From Diadema setosum (taxonomy: Eukaryota > Echinodermata > Echinoidea > Diadematoida > Diadematidae), in NCBI RefSeq assembly GCF_964275005.1, contig NC_092693.1, forward strand, positions 30,826,173 to 30,890,172: a DNA stretch of 64,000 nt, written 5' to 3'. A model generated the notes under the pieces. It ran no database searches. It was given only the letters and a program-made list of their open reading frames with translations, and was not told the DNA's origin. The translations under genes were made by a program, and so were the position numbers. This document shows, piece after piece, positions 48,201 to 57,989 of the stretch. Within the stretch, counting starts at the first letter, position 1, and each line of letters starts with the position of its first letter.

Positions 48201-51200
48201 GATGCATGACCAGCCATCTCTTGCCAAGAGCATGAACACTTGCTAAGTGCACAAACTCTTTGCTTTAAGTGCGTGTGATGACATATTTACAGTGCGTCTC
48301 ACCAGTGGTCGTGATGATCATTTGATATTGAAAATGCAGCCAGTAAAACTGATGCATGGCACACGACAAATGATATTGCAGAATCTTCTTGACCTGTTAT
48401 GTAGCGTTTAGTGTCAGCCTCATCAGTTGTCCCTTCTTCTCCGTAGAATCTCCATGAATTGCGAGTTTGGATCCAGGAAGAAGAGGGGAGGGAAGAGGGA
48501 GATCTCTTCTCCCATGAATTTGACCACCACGTGGAACTTCTACGCATGAAGTACATGAAACTCAACGAATTTGAGTAAGTCGCCTCTATATCTCTCTCTC
48601 TATGCTTTTATTTTGATTTACTGAGATAAATCTCAAGAGTGTATTGCTCAAGCCAGGCTTGCTAGAATACAGCCAGATTCCACCCCTCAAAGAAAAAATG
48701 AAATAAATTACAAAAAAAAAAAAAAATGTTCAAAAGGAAAAGGATAATGCTGAATGCTGCTGTCCTGCTCACATTTTTCACACTGCCTGTAGTAGGTCAG
48801 TAAAGGAAGCACTTGTCATTTGATCTAGTTTAAATCCTTTGTATTTCTGTAAATCAAAAGCATCAGTTTCTTCCTCAATTACCCAATAAGATAGGCCAAA
48901 ACTTAATGAGATGTCCATGACAACGAGTGAAAAATGGTGACAACAAGTGAAAAATGGTGACAGCATTAAAGAAGCTGTGTTAGTTGCATTATAAGTCAAA
49001 GCATGTGCGCTTCTATGCTATCATTGTTGATCCCGCTTTGTTATTGTTCATATTAAGGATGTTATTTTTTGCCATTATCATCATCAGTTATATTGTTGCA
49101 CTAATTTTTGTCAATATCATTATAATCATTATTGTAATCGATTATTATATCTTTTATTAACATCACCATCATGTTTAACTACCCTCATTTTCATTTCCTA
49201 TCTGATTATCAATGTCCTCAGTTGCACATGCACATACAAGCGTCTCGATCCGCCACATAGGATAGATGTGATGCCCATTCAGCCAGGTCTGTTCAAGGGA
49301 ACATACGGCGGACATGGCATCGAGATGATATACTTCACATATGAAGAGAACAGGCTGCAAGGGTTAAAGGTCACGGTGAGTAAATGTGGTCAATGGGTTT
49401 TGCCAGAAACTGGATATATCACATGGCAGTTAAGTCTTTGGAAGTTGAAGCCATGGTCTAGTTGACAATGCTGTGGACTTCACAAAGCTATGGAGAGTTC
49501 GAGTCTAACTGATACTACATCCTTGGACAAGGTCATTAACCTGCAATGGCCCACATAACCAAGGTGTAAAACAACTGAAGACACATTGCTGTAGCAACAC
49601 TAGGGTATTAATGGTGGCAGGGCCTAATGGAAGAGTACTGTCGTTCTTACACTAAAAAGGCATCCTTGGTGTTCGAATTAAGTCCATGTCATAATTGTGT
49701 TGTAGCACTGAAGAGAATGTTGCAATTTCCCAGACATTTGACCCACACGCAAGCCACATATGAGAGCACAGCCAGAAATATTTCTGACCTGTGGATCTGG
49801 CATATTGTTGATTCATGGGAGGAAGACGAGACATCATTGATTATGTTGTCCCTGTAAGCCTTACGCGAATCTGGTGTATGTAGATTCATTTTTCATCACT
49901 CTGTCAGTACTCACTGATTTAGCAAATAAACAATGTAACCCATCAAAAAATAATAGTGCTATATATGTAAAGCTACAGAATAGTTTGATGCAAGGAATTT
50001 GATTTCTTCATGACCAAAAAAAAAAAAAGGGGGGGCATTTAGTAAAGATTAGTATGCAAGAGAATTAAATACTTTTTGGCAAAAAACTTATCACCTCAGC
50101 TAATTTGTGCGCATGACTGTAACTGATGTCACTTTTGTGACAAAGCTTGATAATTTGAAAATCCATAACTTACAAATTTTTATCCTTTTTTTGTGTGGAA
50201 ATATGTCATTGTGCTGTTCATTTGAAATTCCTTTTACTTAACCCTAAAAAGACTGGGGGGGGGCCTAAAAGGCCCCCCCCTCGACATTTCGCGCGATTAC
50301 TCAGCAACACGCAATGCTCTCGCCGCGATGCTCTGTGACTTTTTTCTTTCGAGTTTCCCGCACATTTTGACACCAAATTTGTGACGCCCGGGGGTACGGT
50401 TCTGAAGTTACATAACTTTTTGTACATGCACGTGAGACCGAAAATGGCTCAAAAATGCGATTTTGTGTACAAAGTCAATACAAATTGAGTTTTATCACAT
50501 GGTTCACATAGATATGCTTATTTTTACTCTCATTGGCTAAAATCAATTTGTTTTAGTAGTATTATGCTTCAAAAAGGGTCTGCCACAAATTTTGCTGAAA
50601 AAAACAACAAAAACAAAAGGTCGAAAAAACAAAGAAATACATAAGAAATTCTAAAACAATAAAATAAATAAGAAATTAATTTTGATACCGAATTTTTTTT
50701 CAAGTACATTTGCTAAGAATGCTACAAAGAATATCTAGACCAAAAATGAGCACTTTTGGAGCTTTATTTACTGATTTCGATAAAAAAGTCTGATTTCTTG
50801 CATAAATTAGCATAATTAATCAAAATAAAATAAAAGAAGACTATTTTGGAAAATTTAAATATACGATCTTGTAGATTACATCGCACACTACCATTTTGCA
50901 AATTTCCGCGGCGATCGCGCGATCCACGGCCGAGATCTTAAGGGGGGGCCCTTTAGGCCCCCCCCCAGTCTTTCGAGCTACCAAAATAGCCCAGTCTTTT
51001 TAGGGTTAATACTGAATTCAAATAGATTCTAGTTTAAATAGCAAAAAAAAACAAACAAACAAACAAACCCAAAAACCAAACAGAAACAAAACTAGAACAT
51101 GGAACGCATTTTTATTCTTGATGTGATCTCTGCCAAAGCTTCACCTGTGTAATAGATGCTCTGGTTTTATATCTGTCTTTTTGTGCCAGGGTGACCCCAA

Positions 51201-52546
51201 TGTCCCAGCCAGCAAGATGTCCATGGAGGTCCACCTTGACAAACCCATGTTCCTCACGTACGAACAACAGCACACTCTGCAAGGCCTGATAGAGCTGGAC
51301 CTCGACAGTGTCCGGACAGCGCCCCCGTCCAGAGATGGCGATGCCGACGTTACAGGGGACGCAGGCACCTCCCGGGCGTGGCAGCCTTTTGGACTGCCGG
51401 TCGAGGTGCATGACAGAGGGATGGACACCCTACGACGTCAGACAGATATTCGCCTCGACAGATGTACTCACAGGTAGGACTTTAGATCATGGTTTGCCCG
51501 TCCTGCTTGTTTCTTGTACCTCCTCTTCATAATCTTTTCTTTCTTCCGAGATATCGCCTTTCTTTCCTGTTGTTTCATTCCCTCATTTCAGTTTATAATA
51601 ATAATAATAATAATACATACAATTTCTATAGCGCCGTTCTCCACTTTGATTAAATGCTCAATGCGCTTTACAATAGGTACATCAAAGCGAACAGATTGAA
51701 AATACAAGTACATCACAGTAATAGAAGAAGATGAAGAAGCAGAAAAAAAAAAGACATGAAAGTCTGTCTTCTAGCCATGTAATTATGGTTGTTCTAGCCA
51801 TGTAATAGATTTTGTTAAGGTATTGTACACTTCAAAATGATGAGGGTATAACTCTTTTTCCACTGTTTATGATAAATGCTAAACATTTTTCTTTCTTGCA
51901 TGGTAATCTTGACGTAGGAAATCCTATTCTCCATTGTGACAGCATCTGAGGCTGACTTTGTCTAAAAGATAGCAAGAAAACAGAAAGTAGCTCCTAAATA
52001 GCACAGAGCTACTTATTTTTTTTTATCACGTTTGAGAGTCTTGTATTCCTCCTATGTACCGAAAAAATGATGGACTATGAGAGACTTTTATCACTTGCTC
52101 CCATTGTACAAATGTATTTGTAGGAATGCAACTGCTGACCTGTATTTTTACAAACATATCGGGAAAACAAAGAAATCAATAGGATTTGAGCCTTTTATCT
52201 TTCTGGGCAGTGACACTACCACCAAATCTGTCCTAGCTCATCTTCATCCCTTTGCTTTAATAATCTCTTGCTTTCAAAAATGGACTACCATGTAGTCGCT
52301 AATCTTGCGGCTAGTAGTTTTGAGAAAAGCATAGTAATCGATGTCCATTTCTCACCCAATGCCAATTGTTACGTTTCTGCTCCAAGGTACTTTGGGACAG
52401 GCCTCATAGCGATGCCAGGGTTTCGAGATGCCACCAGGACGCCGGCCCACTTCATCGTCTTCTCCGAGGACATCCTGGGTTTCCTCTGGCTGGAGCTACG
52501 ATCACTGAGCATCTACTCTCGGGTCACTGAAAGCATGTGGACGTAG
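36086..52546 (+). CDS. FBXO31: FBXO31 orthologue, F-box substrate receptor of SCF ubiquitin ligase (9 coding exons)
   Basis: Coding exons: 36086-36257, 36823-36891, 45156-45232, 45965-46135, 47161-47241, 48447-48574, 49222-49375, 51190-51473 and 52387-52546. All are joined by GT..AG introns in matching phase and total 1,296 bases, or 431 residues. Human FBXO31 is about 539, mainly because of a longer N-terminus and linker. The F-box is residues 14-55 ([20 protein letters not shown]). Recalled matches to the vertebrate protein include [47 protein letters not shown] and [17 protein letters not shown]31 links SKP1-CUL1 to substrates such as cyclin D1 and, as reported recently, proteins with amidated C-termini. 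In this protein that role is inferred from homology. An in-frame TGA at 36080 fixes the start at 36086. Confidence 0.95.
36823..36891 (+). CDS. FBXO31: FBXO31 exon 2
   Basis: It encodes [19 protein letters not shown], matching the EEYGV..SCRDVYAK stretch of vertebrate FBXO31. The acceptor is ttcatcctag. The donor GTATTA is weak, but homology and phase place it. Confidence 0.88.
37154..37247. mobile_element. 94-bp TTAA-flanked miniature element, copy 1
   Basis: TTAA lies at both ends, with inverted termini CCCGTTGAGGA. The interior has gagtcccaagtatactcagg and gcaaaatcagcccgtcctca. A reverse-orientation copy is at 47740-47832. The TTAA/CCC ends suggest piggyBac mobilisation. Confidence 0.75.
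37730..37839 (+). other. Exon-like segment of unknown meaning
   Basis: A good acceptor (attgtcttgcag) is followed by 110 bases open in one frame (..[17 protein letters not shown].., ..[11 protein letters not shown]) and a CAG|GTATAC donor. Its length does not fit between FBXO31 exons 2 and 3 in phase, and it does not resemble FBXO31. It may be a fossil or chance exon. Confidence 0.25.
37905..38372. mobile_element. Foldback element with repeated AATAGCGCGCTATT palindromes
   Basis: The ends aagcgttttcacatcggccc and ggctgacgtgaaaacgcct are inverted. Inside, attagcgcgctatttc, aaatagcgcgcta, gattagcgtgctaattt and aaatagcgtgctatttc repeat, each itself palindromic. It is about 470 bp with no coding sequence. 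Confidence 0.65.
38373..39285. other. Intronic, nothing recognised
   Basis: This is AT-rich unique-looking sequence of FBXO31 intron 2. I see no exon, repeat boundary or motif that can be supported. Confidence 0.4.
39286..39700. repeat. CCTCCGCCAAGG dispersed repeat, copy 1
   Basis: It opens cctccgccaagggggga followed by ttatgtttttgttaccattg, a ttgtttgttagttag tract, and caaaataactcaaaaagtgg. This is a common marine-invertebrate repeat start. The 3' boundary is unclear. Confidence 0.6.
39790..39833. repeat. Compound homopolymer C20/A20
   Basis: About twenty C are followed directly by about twenty A. The complement is T(n)G(n), also seen at 54919 and 59779. Confidence 0.9.
39979..40553. mobile_element. 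TTAA-flanked foldback element, family A copy 5
   Basis: Perfect TTAA flanks and AGGACAAGTTCACCTTCAT termini in inverted order. The two halves are long inverted repeats, and the text is very close to the 16444-17011 copy. Confidence 0.85.
40676..40995. repeat. CCTCCGCCAAGG dispersed repeat, copy 2
   Basis: It reads ctctgccaaggagggtatat, then a gtttgtttgtttgttt tract and cgaaataactcaaaaacttg, parallel to the 39286 copy. It abuts the left target duplication of the large hAT-like element. Confidence 0.6.
41104..41232 (+). pseudogene. Short open frame near left end of the hAT-like element
   Basis: A 42-residue frame starts [19 protein letters not shown] and is Lys/Ser-rich, about 100 bp inside the terminus. 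This is where a transposase N-terminus could begin. It may be all that is left of one, or it may be chance. No domain is recognisable. Confidence 0.25.
41680..43975. repeat. Tandem array, ~190-bp unit, about 12 copies
   Basis: The key text aaagattacagccgaagtaa recurs near 41876, 42074, 42258, 42460, 42642, 42793, 42975, 43167, 43363, 43551, 43739 and 43920. Most steps are 180-200 bp and one is about 150. Each unit also carries gggagaaaaataaaggacac, tttcaaccccttttggcg, aaatcgtcacaatcccgctg and aggcgcaaaaaggatc. Copies differ by scattered changes. The open frames here are incidental. Confidence 0.88.
44785..44940. mobile_element. Foldback element with GGGGGCATTTCAT ends, copy 1
   Basis: A G-run and gcatttcataaagcg on the left face cttaatgaaatgcccccag on the right. 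The middle has gacaaattgctctcagccaa and tttgtcagaaaaaaaa. Relatives lie at 60405-60552 and 21170. Confidence 0.7.
45156..45232 (+). CDS. FBXO31: FBXO31 exon 3
   Basis: It encodes [19 protein letters not shown], the strongly conserved FBXO31 segment after the F-box. It ends CAG|GTAAAT in phase 0. Confidence 0.95.
45965..46135 (+). CDS. FBXO31: FBXO31 exon 4
   Basis: 57 codons from [16 protein letters not shown] to HKLAIKP, corresponding to the vertebrate VVDGLFIIGWMYLPP.. segment of the beta-barrel domain. The donor is GTGAGT. Confidence 0.92.
47161..47241 (+). CDS. FBXO31: FBXO31 exon 5
   Basis: 27 codons, [22 protein letters not shown], aligned with vertebrate KKDEFSTKC. The acceptor is attccaacag and the donor GTAAGT, in phase 0 at both ends. 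Confidence 0.9.
47341..47526. mobile_element. pogo-like 186-bp miniature element, copy 1
   Basis: TA lies at both sides. The ends are CAGTGCACTCCCGTTATAAC and the complement of GTTATAACGGGAGTCCACTG. The interior repeats ttataacgaaattccggtta. Five copies occur from 47 kb to 63.6 kb. Confidence 0.85.
47740..47832. mobile_element. 93-bp TTAA-flanked miniature element, copy 2 (inverted)
   Basis: TTAA lies at both ends, with aggacgggctgattttgc on the left and ggactcgtcctcatcaga on the right. It is the reverse of the 37154 copy and has a clean cccgagtatactcggg palindrome. Confidence 0.75.
48447..48574 (+). CDS. FBXO31: FBXO31 exon 6
   Basis: It encodes [31 protein letters not shown], matching vertebrate EEFRTWLREEWGR..LILMKFIYTSQYD. 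The donor is GTAAGT with two bases over. Confidence 0.93.
49222..49375 (+). CDS. FBXO31: FBXO31 exon 7
   Basis: It encodes [33 protein letters not shown], one of the most conserved FBXO31 blocks (vertebrate [15 protein letters not shown]). The donor is GTGAGT, phase 0. Confidence 0.96.
49448..49660. mobile_element. tRNA-derived SINE-like sequence
   Basis: An A-box-like block (tggtctagttgacaatgc), an anticodon-arm-like ggacttcacaaagc and a B box (gagttcgagtc) are spaced as in a tRNA gene. They are followed by ccttggacaaggtcattaac and a non-tRNA body. The cloverleaf is imperfect, so a tRNA gene is unlikely. It lies in FBXO31 intron 7. Confidence 0.5.
50238..51009. mobile_element. TTAA-flanked piggyBac-like non-autonomous element, copy 2 (inverted)
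   Basis: TTAA lies at both ends, with termini CCCTAAAAAGACTGGG and the complement of CCCAGTCTTTTTAGGG, each followed by a G/C hairpin. The interior is the reverse of the 1091 copy (shared caaagaaatacataagaaat and gccgagatc). The tips differ from copy 1 after CCCTAA, so the two belong to subfamilies. Confidence 0.75.
51190..51473 (+). CDS. FBXO31: FBXO31 exon 8
   Basis: It starts [17 protein letters not shown] (vertebrate GDPNIPAGQQTVEIDL) and continues through a poorly conserved acidic linker ([15 protein letters not shown]) to [14 protein letters not shown] and [13 protein letters not shown]. The linker is far shorter than the human one. It ends CAG|GTAGGA with two bases over. Confidence 0.95.
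51595..51690. repeat. (ATA)n-led dispersed repeat
   Basis: It opens ataataataataataataat and continues acaatttctatagcgccg and aatgcgctttacaat, a widespread invertebrate repeat end. It lies in FBXO31 intron 8. Confidence 0.55.
52387..52546 (+). CDS. FBXO31: FBXO31 exon 9 with stop
   Basis: It encodes [41 protein letters not shown] and ends TESMWT plus TAG. It matches the vertebrate C-terminal barrel strand set, but human FBXO31 continues about 30 residues further. A candidate AATAAA lies near 53977; no earlier one was noticed. Confidence 0.96.
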
Positions 52547-52576
52547 CCCAGTGTTTGCCATTGCTGGAGGGACTTA

Positions 52577-52846
52577 TAGGCCCGAATTCATGAAGGTGGT
52601 ACAAATGGTGGTAGACAAAATGACCATTGCGTTAACGAAATTATCATTTCGTGGACGAAATGTTCTGAATCATTAAGTTACAAAATGTTGTCATTTTGTT
52701 ACAAAATAATAATTTCATCGACGAAATGACTGATTTCGTAAATTTCGTAACAAAATATTCCATGCGACATTTGGCGCTCCATGGTTTTTGTCCATGGTTG
52801 AAACCATGGTTTCATTTGTACCACCTTCGTGAATTCGGGCCATAGA
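52577..52846. mobile_element. Foldback element in the probable FBXO31 3'UTR
   Basis: Inverted ends GGCCCGAATTCATGAAGGTG and CACCTTCGTGAATTCGGGCC enclose about 265 bp with further internal inverted text (gtaacaaaat, tcgtggacgaaatg, catggtttttgtccatgg). It starts about 32 bases after the stop codon. Confidence 0.75.
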
Positions 52847-53779
52847 GTACACATACTCGGCTGCAGTGGCAAGAATTGGAAGCAAGTTGTAAAAACTGAA
52901 AATTTTTGCGTGCATGAAACTTTTGCCAATTTCACAAGCCGAGATTCACGAAAGTAAAATGCATGTGAAAGTCTTTGTCTACACGAAGCATTGCACGCAC
53001 TCGGCAAATCACAAAAGTTTCATGTCGCGAGTGTTTCTAGTTTTACAGTAATATAATTCCCATTATATGCAAAAAAGTCAAATAGTTTCTTTGATGAAGC
53101 TGACAGACTTGTTGTGGTACGTTACTTTATGCAAAGCACAATGTGGAAACAAAGAGATTCAAAGTCAGGGTTATATTAGCAGAACAGGTAAGTGTCTTTA
53201 ATATTTTACAAATGTGTGAGTTATAAAATGAACCTAACAATTGCTTTGAACACCTAACATTTCAGAATATATATAAAATTGTCACTGGGGCGACAAAACC
53301 TTGTATTTCAAAATTTGGTGAGAATCACTGTTGTGGATTAATTGTTGGATAATCAGTCAAGTAATTTCCTGTCCAAATCCTAGCCGTCTTACCCCAAAAA
53401 TGACGCCACCATGGCATGTCAAAAGAGAGGCGATCATATTTGTTAAGAGTGCATTGGCTGCCATGTTTTATTGAAGCCTTGTTAAATATGCACATATACA
53501 TACATAGCATAGGCTATCAAAATACTTTAGTGTACCATTGTCTGACATTTTCAAATTATTTTTGACTCACTTTATTAGATGCTGTCAATTCATTTTTAGT
53601 TGTTGCACTACATCTGTGCCTTTCATACATGTGTATTTTGTCAACTTCAATTGCCAGAGATAGCTGCAGTTATCATGTGTGCATTAACTTTTGATTGCTC
53701 TGTATGTAAATCTGTTAAGCATTCTAGACAGCCTTGCTAATGACTGGTGCATATTTAACAAGACATACAATGTATAATA
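52847..53779. other. Downstream of FBXO31; likely 3'UTR or flank
   Basis: This is AT-rich with no exon. Part of it is likely 3'UTR if the AATAAA near 53977 is used, in which case the transcript would cross the foldback element and the pogo-like copy. Confidence 0.4.
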
Positions 53780-53965
53780 CAGTGCACTCCCGTTATAACG
53801 AACACGGTTATAACGAAATTCCGGTTATAACGAAGTAAAAATTTGGGCTGCAATGTCATCCACTCTATGTATTTCTATTGTTTATTTGTTCGGTTATAAC
53901 GAAATTCCGATATAACGAAAGAAAACTGCCGGTCCCGAGGACTTTGTTATAATGGGAGTCCACTG
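53780..53965. mobile_element. pogo-like 186-bp miniature element, copy 2
   Basis: TA flanks and CAGTGCACTCCCGTTATAAC / GGGAGTCCACTG ends. It has the same length as copies 1 and 3 with a few changes. Confidence 0.85.
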
Positions 53966-54909
53966 TATATTTAGAGAATAAAGAATTGGCATGGTGTGAA
54001 TGTGTGTGTAAGTATGTTTATGTGTATATTTCACAAATGATGCGAGAGGACAAAGAACTATTTAGAAATGCCATTTGCTGGTTATTTTTTATTATTTTGA
54101 ACACATTGAGTTGACATAAAACACTTTACTAATAAACAAATGTATATACAATAACATGTACGTGAAACTGTATTTATATATTCTATAATATACTGTATTA
54201 TACATACATAAACATATTCATATATGGGTTTGTATGTCTCTGTATGTAACTCTTGATCAACTGGTTTTATTGCAGAGGGAGTGTACAAGCATATCAGTAT
54301 TTTTTTTTTTTCTCGCACACCAAATACAGAAAGTGTGTAACAAGTGAATGCCAAGTTATCATGGGTAAAAACAGAGCAACACTTGTGTTTTTGTTGAAGC
54401 TTGGAAGATTTCACAGTTTAGAATGCAAATTAATGCCACTTCTGCCACAAATGTATCAAATTTACAGATTCTAAATATGTTTGATTTATTTATTTCAGTT
54501 TGCAAGTAGGTTAAAAAGTTTTCAAATGAATATTTCCATGTTATGTATATTCATTTTGCATTCACCACCGTCTGCAATACAGTTTTTCCTCCTGTCAAAA
54601 ATTTGTCAAATATTTAGATACTAAAGAACTGAATGTTTTCAATAATATATTTAAAATGTATTTACCACATGTAGATTTTTAGTTGCACATACAGTATATA
54701 GGTTTTCAAATGAACATTTGCCAGTTCGATTCAATGTGCGTTCACCAGTTTCTGCAGTAAGACTACTTTTTTTTTTTCCGTATGAGCCAAGCCATTCAAA
54801 CCAGCCCCTTTGTGAAATCTTTTACACTTGGATATTGTAAAAATGATGGGAAGCATATCCTAATAATCAAATGTCTCAATATCTTGTCTTCTCATTACAT
54901 TTACCACTA

Positions 54910-54918
<9 letters not shown>
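53966..54918. other. Intergenic, nothing recognised
   Basis: AT-rich sequence. Short open frames have no codon or splice support. Confidence 0.4.
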
Positions 54919-54941
<23 letters not shown>

Positions 54942-54957
54942 GGGGGGGGGGGGGGGA
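54919..54957. repeat. Compound homopolymer T/G
   Basis: About twenty-two T are followed directly by about sixteen G. Confidence 0.9.
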
Positions 54958-54978
54958 ATGTTCTAAGGATTTGGAGTA

Positions 54979-55164
54979 CAGTGCACTCCCGTTATAACGA
55001 ACACGGTTATAACGAAATTCCGGTTACAACGAAATAAAATTTAGGTCCGCAACATTATCAACTCTATGTATTTTTATTGTTTATTCATTCGGTTACAACG
55101 AAATTTCGTTATGACGAAAGAAAACTGCCGGTCCCGAGGACTTCGTTATAACGGGAGTCCACTG
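54979..55164. mobile_element. pogo-like 186-bp miniature element, copy 3
   Basis: TA flanks and the same ends as copy 1. It is almost identical to copy 1 across its length. Confidence 0.85.
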
Positions 55165-56777
55165 TATTAAACTTCTGTTCACAGAGGAATTTGATTAGCT
55201 GTCTTGAATACTGTATTGCTGACGCATTCATATCGGAATTCAGTATGCAAGTCATACAGTGAAATACAATATGTAGTGAGAAGTTGATACCCTCTTTTCC
55301 TAAAAGAGCATCTATGTGAGTGTATTTTAATCATCAAATACATGTCTTGGGTATCCAATGTATTTGGTGTGACAAAATTGGGAAAGCAACTTGTGTGTGT
55401 TTACATGCATTTGTATTTATCTGAAGTTGATGTTCATATAGAATATAATATTTAAGATGCATGTATGTCTATGAGACTGCATGAAATCAAGAAACTTGTA
55501 ACGATATTATTTTTTTACCAGTAATCAATATCTGTAAAACCTGCAGATGACAGAATAAACAGATTTAATTGAAAATGCTGTAAACTCGCCTTTATTTGTA
55601 CAATGGCATTTATACAACTTTTCATGTGGCATTTTCACATACATTTTGTCAATGGAACTACATGTTTGACTCTTACACAATCATATCAGCATTTTGATTA
55701 CATTGGCATACTCTGGCATGATTTCTGCAGAATTTGTGTAAATTTGCTACATCAGGGAGCCCTTTCAACAACAAAAGATCAGACATGGCAAGAAATCTCT
55801 TTGAGTGGCGGTAGGCTCAGGTGCATTTTCTTCTTCTTTTTTTTTTTTTGCATTTGTTTCATAATGGAAATGAAGCATGTAAAAACTAATTAGTATATAG
55901 AATCTTTGGAAAAATGAGCAATTTCTGGTGCAGATACTTATTGATAACATGATCTATTTCAACAAGAAGTAGCACGAGTACATTTTATGGTTAAAAAAGT
56001 AGAGCTTTGGAGCAATAAGCATTTTTCTTGTGATGAATATTCAGTTATAATGCCAGAAATTCAGCTAGGAATTACATAAATGTCAGCCCTTCAGCATTAT
56101 GTCTCTCATTGTGTATCCTGTACACTGTCAAGTGTATTTAACAAATATGTATGTAATAAACCTTGCAAAGTCAACACACAGGCACCAGAGAAATTTTGTG
56201 GACTTGCATGAATGTTCAACTTTCTCAGAAGTCAACAATATAACATAATAAAAGAACAGAAAAAATTCAGGACTTTTTCATCAAATCAACTTTCACGATT
56301 TGATGACTTAACGCCAGTGCTTCTCAACGGGTGGGCGGCAAAAGCTCTCACAGGTTGGCCACGATATCTTCCCAAAATAAGAATAAAAAAGATTTGTATT
56401 CCTTGTACACATGCAACTCTGCCTAAAAGAACTTTGTAGGGGCCAAAGTGGGCCTTGGGTTAAAAAAAGGTAGTGAAGCACAGATTTATGCAATGTCAAC
56501 TTATGTAGGGTTTACTACGTATAACCAGGTCTGCTAGGTTGACCCTTTTAAACTCCTATGCAGTATATTCCACATGCAATATCTGCAGCTGCTTTAACAG
56601 GTCATACCACTACAAACACTATTAATATTCTTAGTGTACACCAATTACACTTAAATGCATGTCCCTTGCAAGTATGGAAGCAGGGATGTTTCAAATTTAC
56701 GGATATTTTCTCTTTCAATGTAGCAAGCTATAGTTTTCCCTTACCAGTTGAATACATGTATTTGTATACTATAACTA
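55165..56777. other. Intergenic, nothing recognised
   Basis: AT-rich sequence with several AATAAA hexamers (for example near 55552 and 56155) but no associated coding exon. No repeat boundaries are clear. Confidence 0.4.
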
Positions 56778-56953
56778 CAGTCAACCTTGCTTCAGTTGAA
56801 TCTATTCGCACTGAAGAAATAGCTTTGACATAAGGAAACTTCAACTTATGAGGGATTGAAATCAATAGAATATAAAGAGGACTTGAAAAGACCTTTGACT
56901 TGGGTGATTATTTGACTTATGCGAGGTCGGCTTAATATAAGCAAGGTTGACTG
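56778..56953. mobile_element. pogo-like element, CAGTCAACCTTGCTT family
   Basis: TA lies at both flanks. The ends CAGTCAACCTTGCTT and AAGCAAGGTTGACTG are inverted. It is 176 bp, with aacttatgagggattgaa and tgacttatgcgaggtcgg inside. It is distinct from the CAGTGCACTCCC family. Confidence 0.75.
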
Positions 56954-57676
56954 TATATCAACACAATGGTAACACAAATACACATACTGCATGTTGGTAT
57001 GATAAGATTTCTATCTTACATAGTCCTGGATGATCTTTGAAGTGGCATGGAAGCCATGTGTTATTGCTATTTCATCATGACATAGCTTCGTAACCAGGAA
57101 AGAATGGCAAGTCTGTCAGACTCTTCGCTTGGTTACCTAGTACAGGTGTATGTACACACATATCACTCTATCAATAAGTATAAAAATAAGCCTATTTTCA
57201 GCTGCTTCTTACTGTACAATTCATGGCACTGTTCTCATAAAGCACTTCACACAATTGCTATTATGATGGCAATAGCATAGCAAGAACCATTAACATGACA
57301 CACGACAGCATGGACACTGTGTAATATACAATAAATATCTACATTTGTACAGTAACTGTACAAATGCGCATGTAACTGTTAAGATCCAACAGACCATTTT
57401 ACCGATGTTGCAAATTGATAAACATTGACCCTGAGGACTTCATAACAAGTGATACAAATATTTTTTTTTGACACTATTTCAATACTTGGAAGCAGCTTTA
57501 CATGCACGTGTTGGTGCTATACTGAGCAATTCTTAAGCAAGCCTTGTAGTTGTGGGGAAAACTTAGTCCAAAGCGAAAACTTCAATACATTAGTAACCAT
57601 GTACATATTTCCGTTTCAAATGTATGTACCGTTAGCTAATGGAAGCCCTTTGATTAATGACACACACAGTATTCAA

Positions 57677-57956
57677 TTGAAGGACAAGTCCACCTTCAGA
57701 TACATGTGGATTGAGTGAATGCAACAATATTAGTAGAACACAGCAGTGAAAGTTTAGGGAAAATCGGACAATCTGTTCAAAAGGTATGACTTTTTAAAAT
57801 ATCTGCGCAGTCACTGCTGGATGAGAAGACTTCTACAGTGTATGATGTCATATGCGTACAACGAGTATAGTAAAATAGAAAGTATCTTTCTGCAATTTCA
57901 TGTGAACTACATGTATGTGCATGAGCATTTTTGTAACACGTGTTTGTGTGATTGAA

Positions 57957-57989
<33 letters not shown>

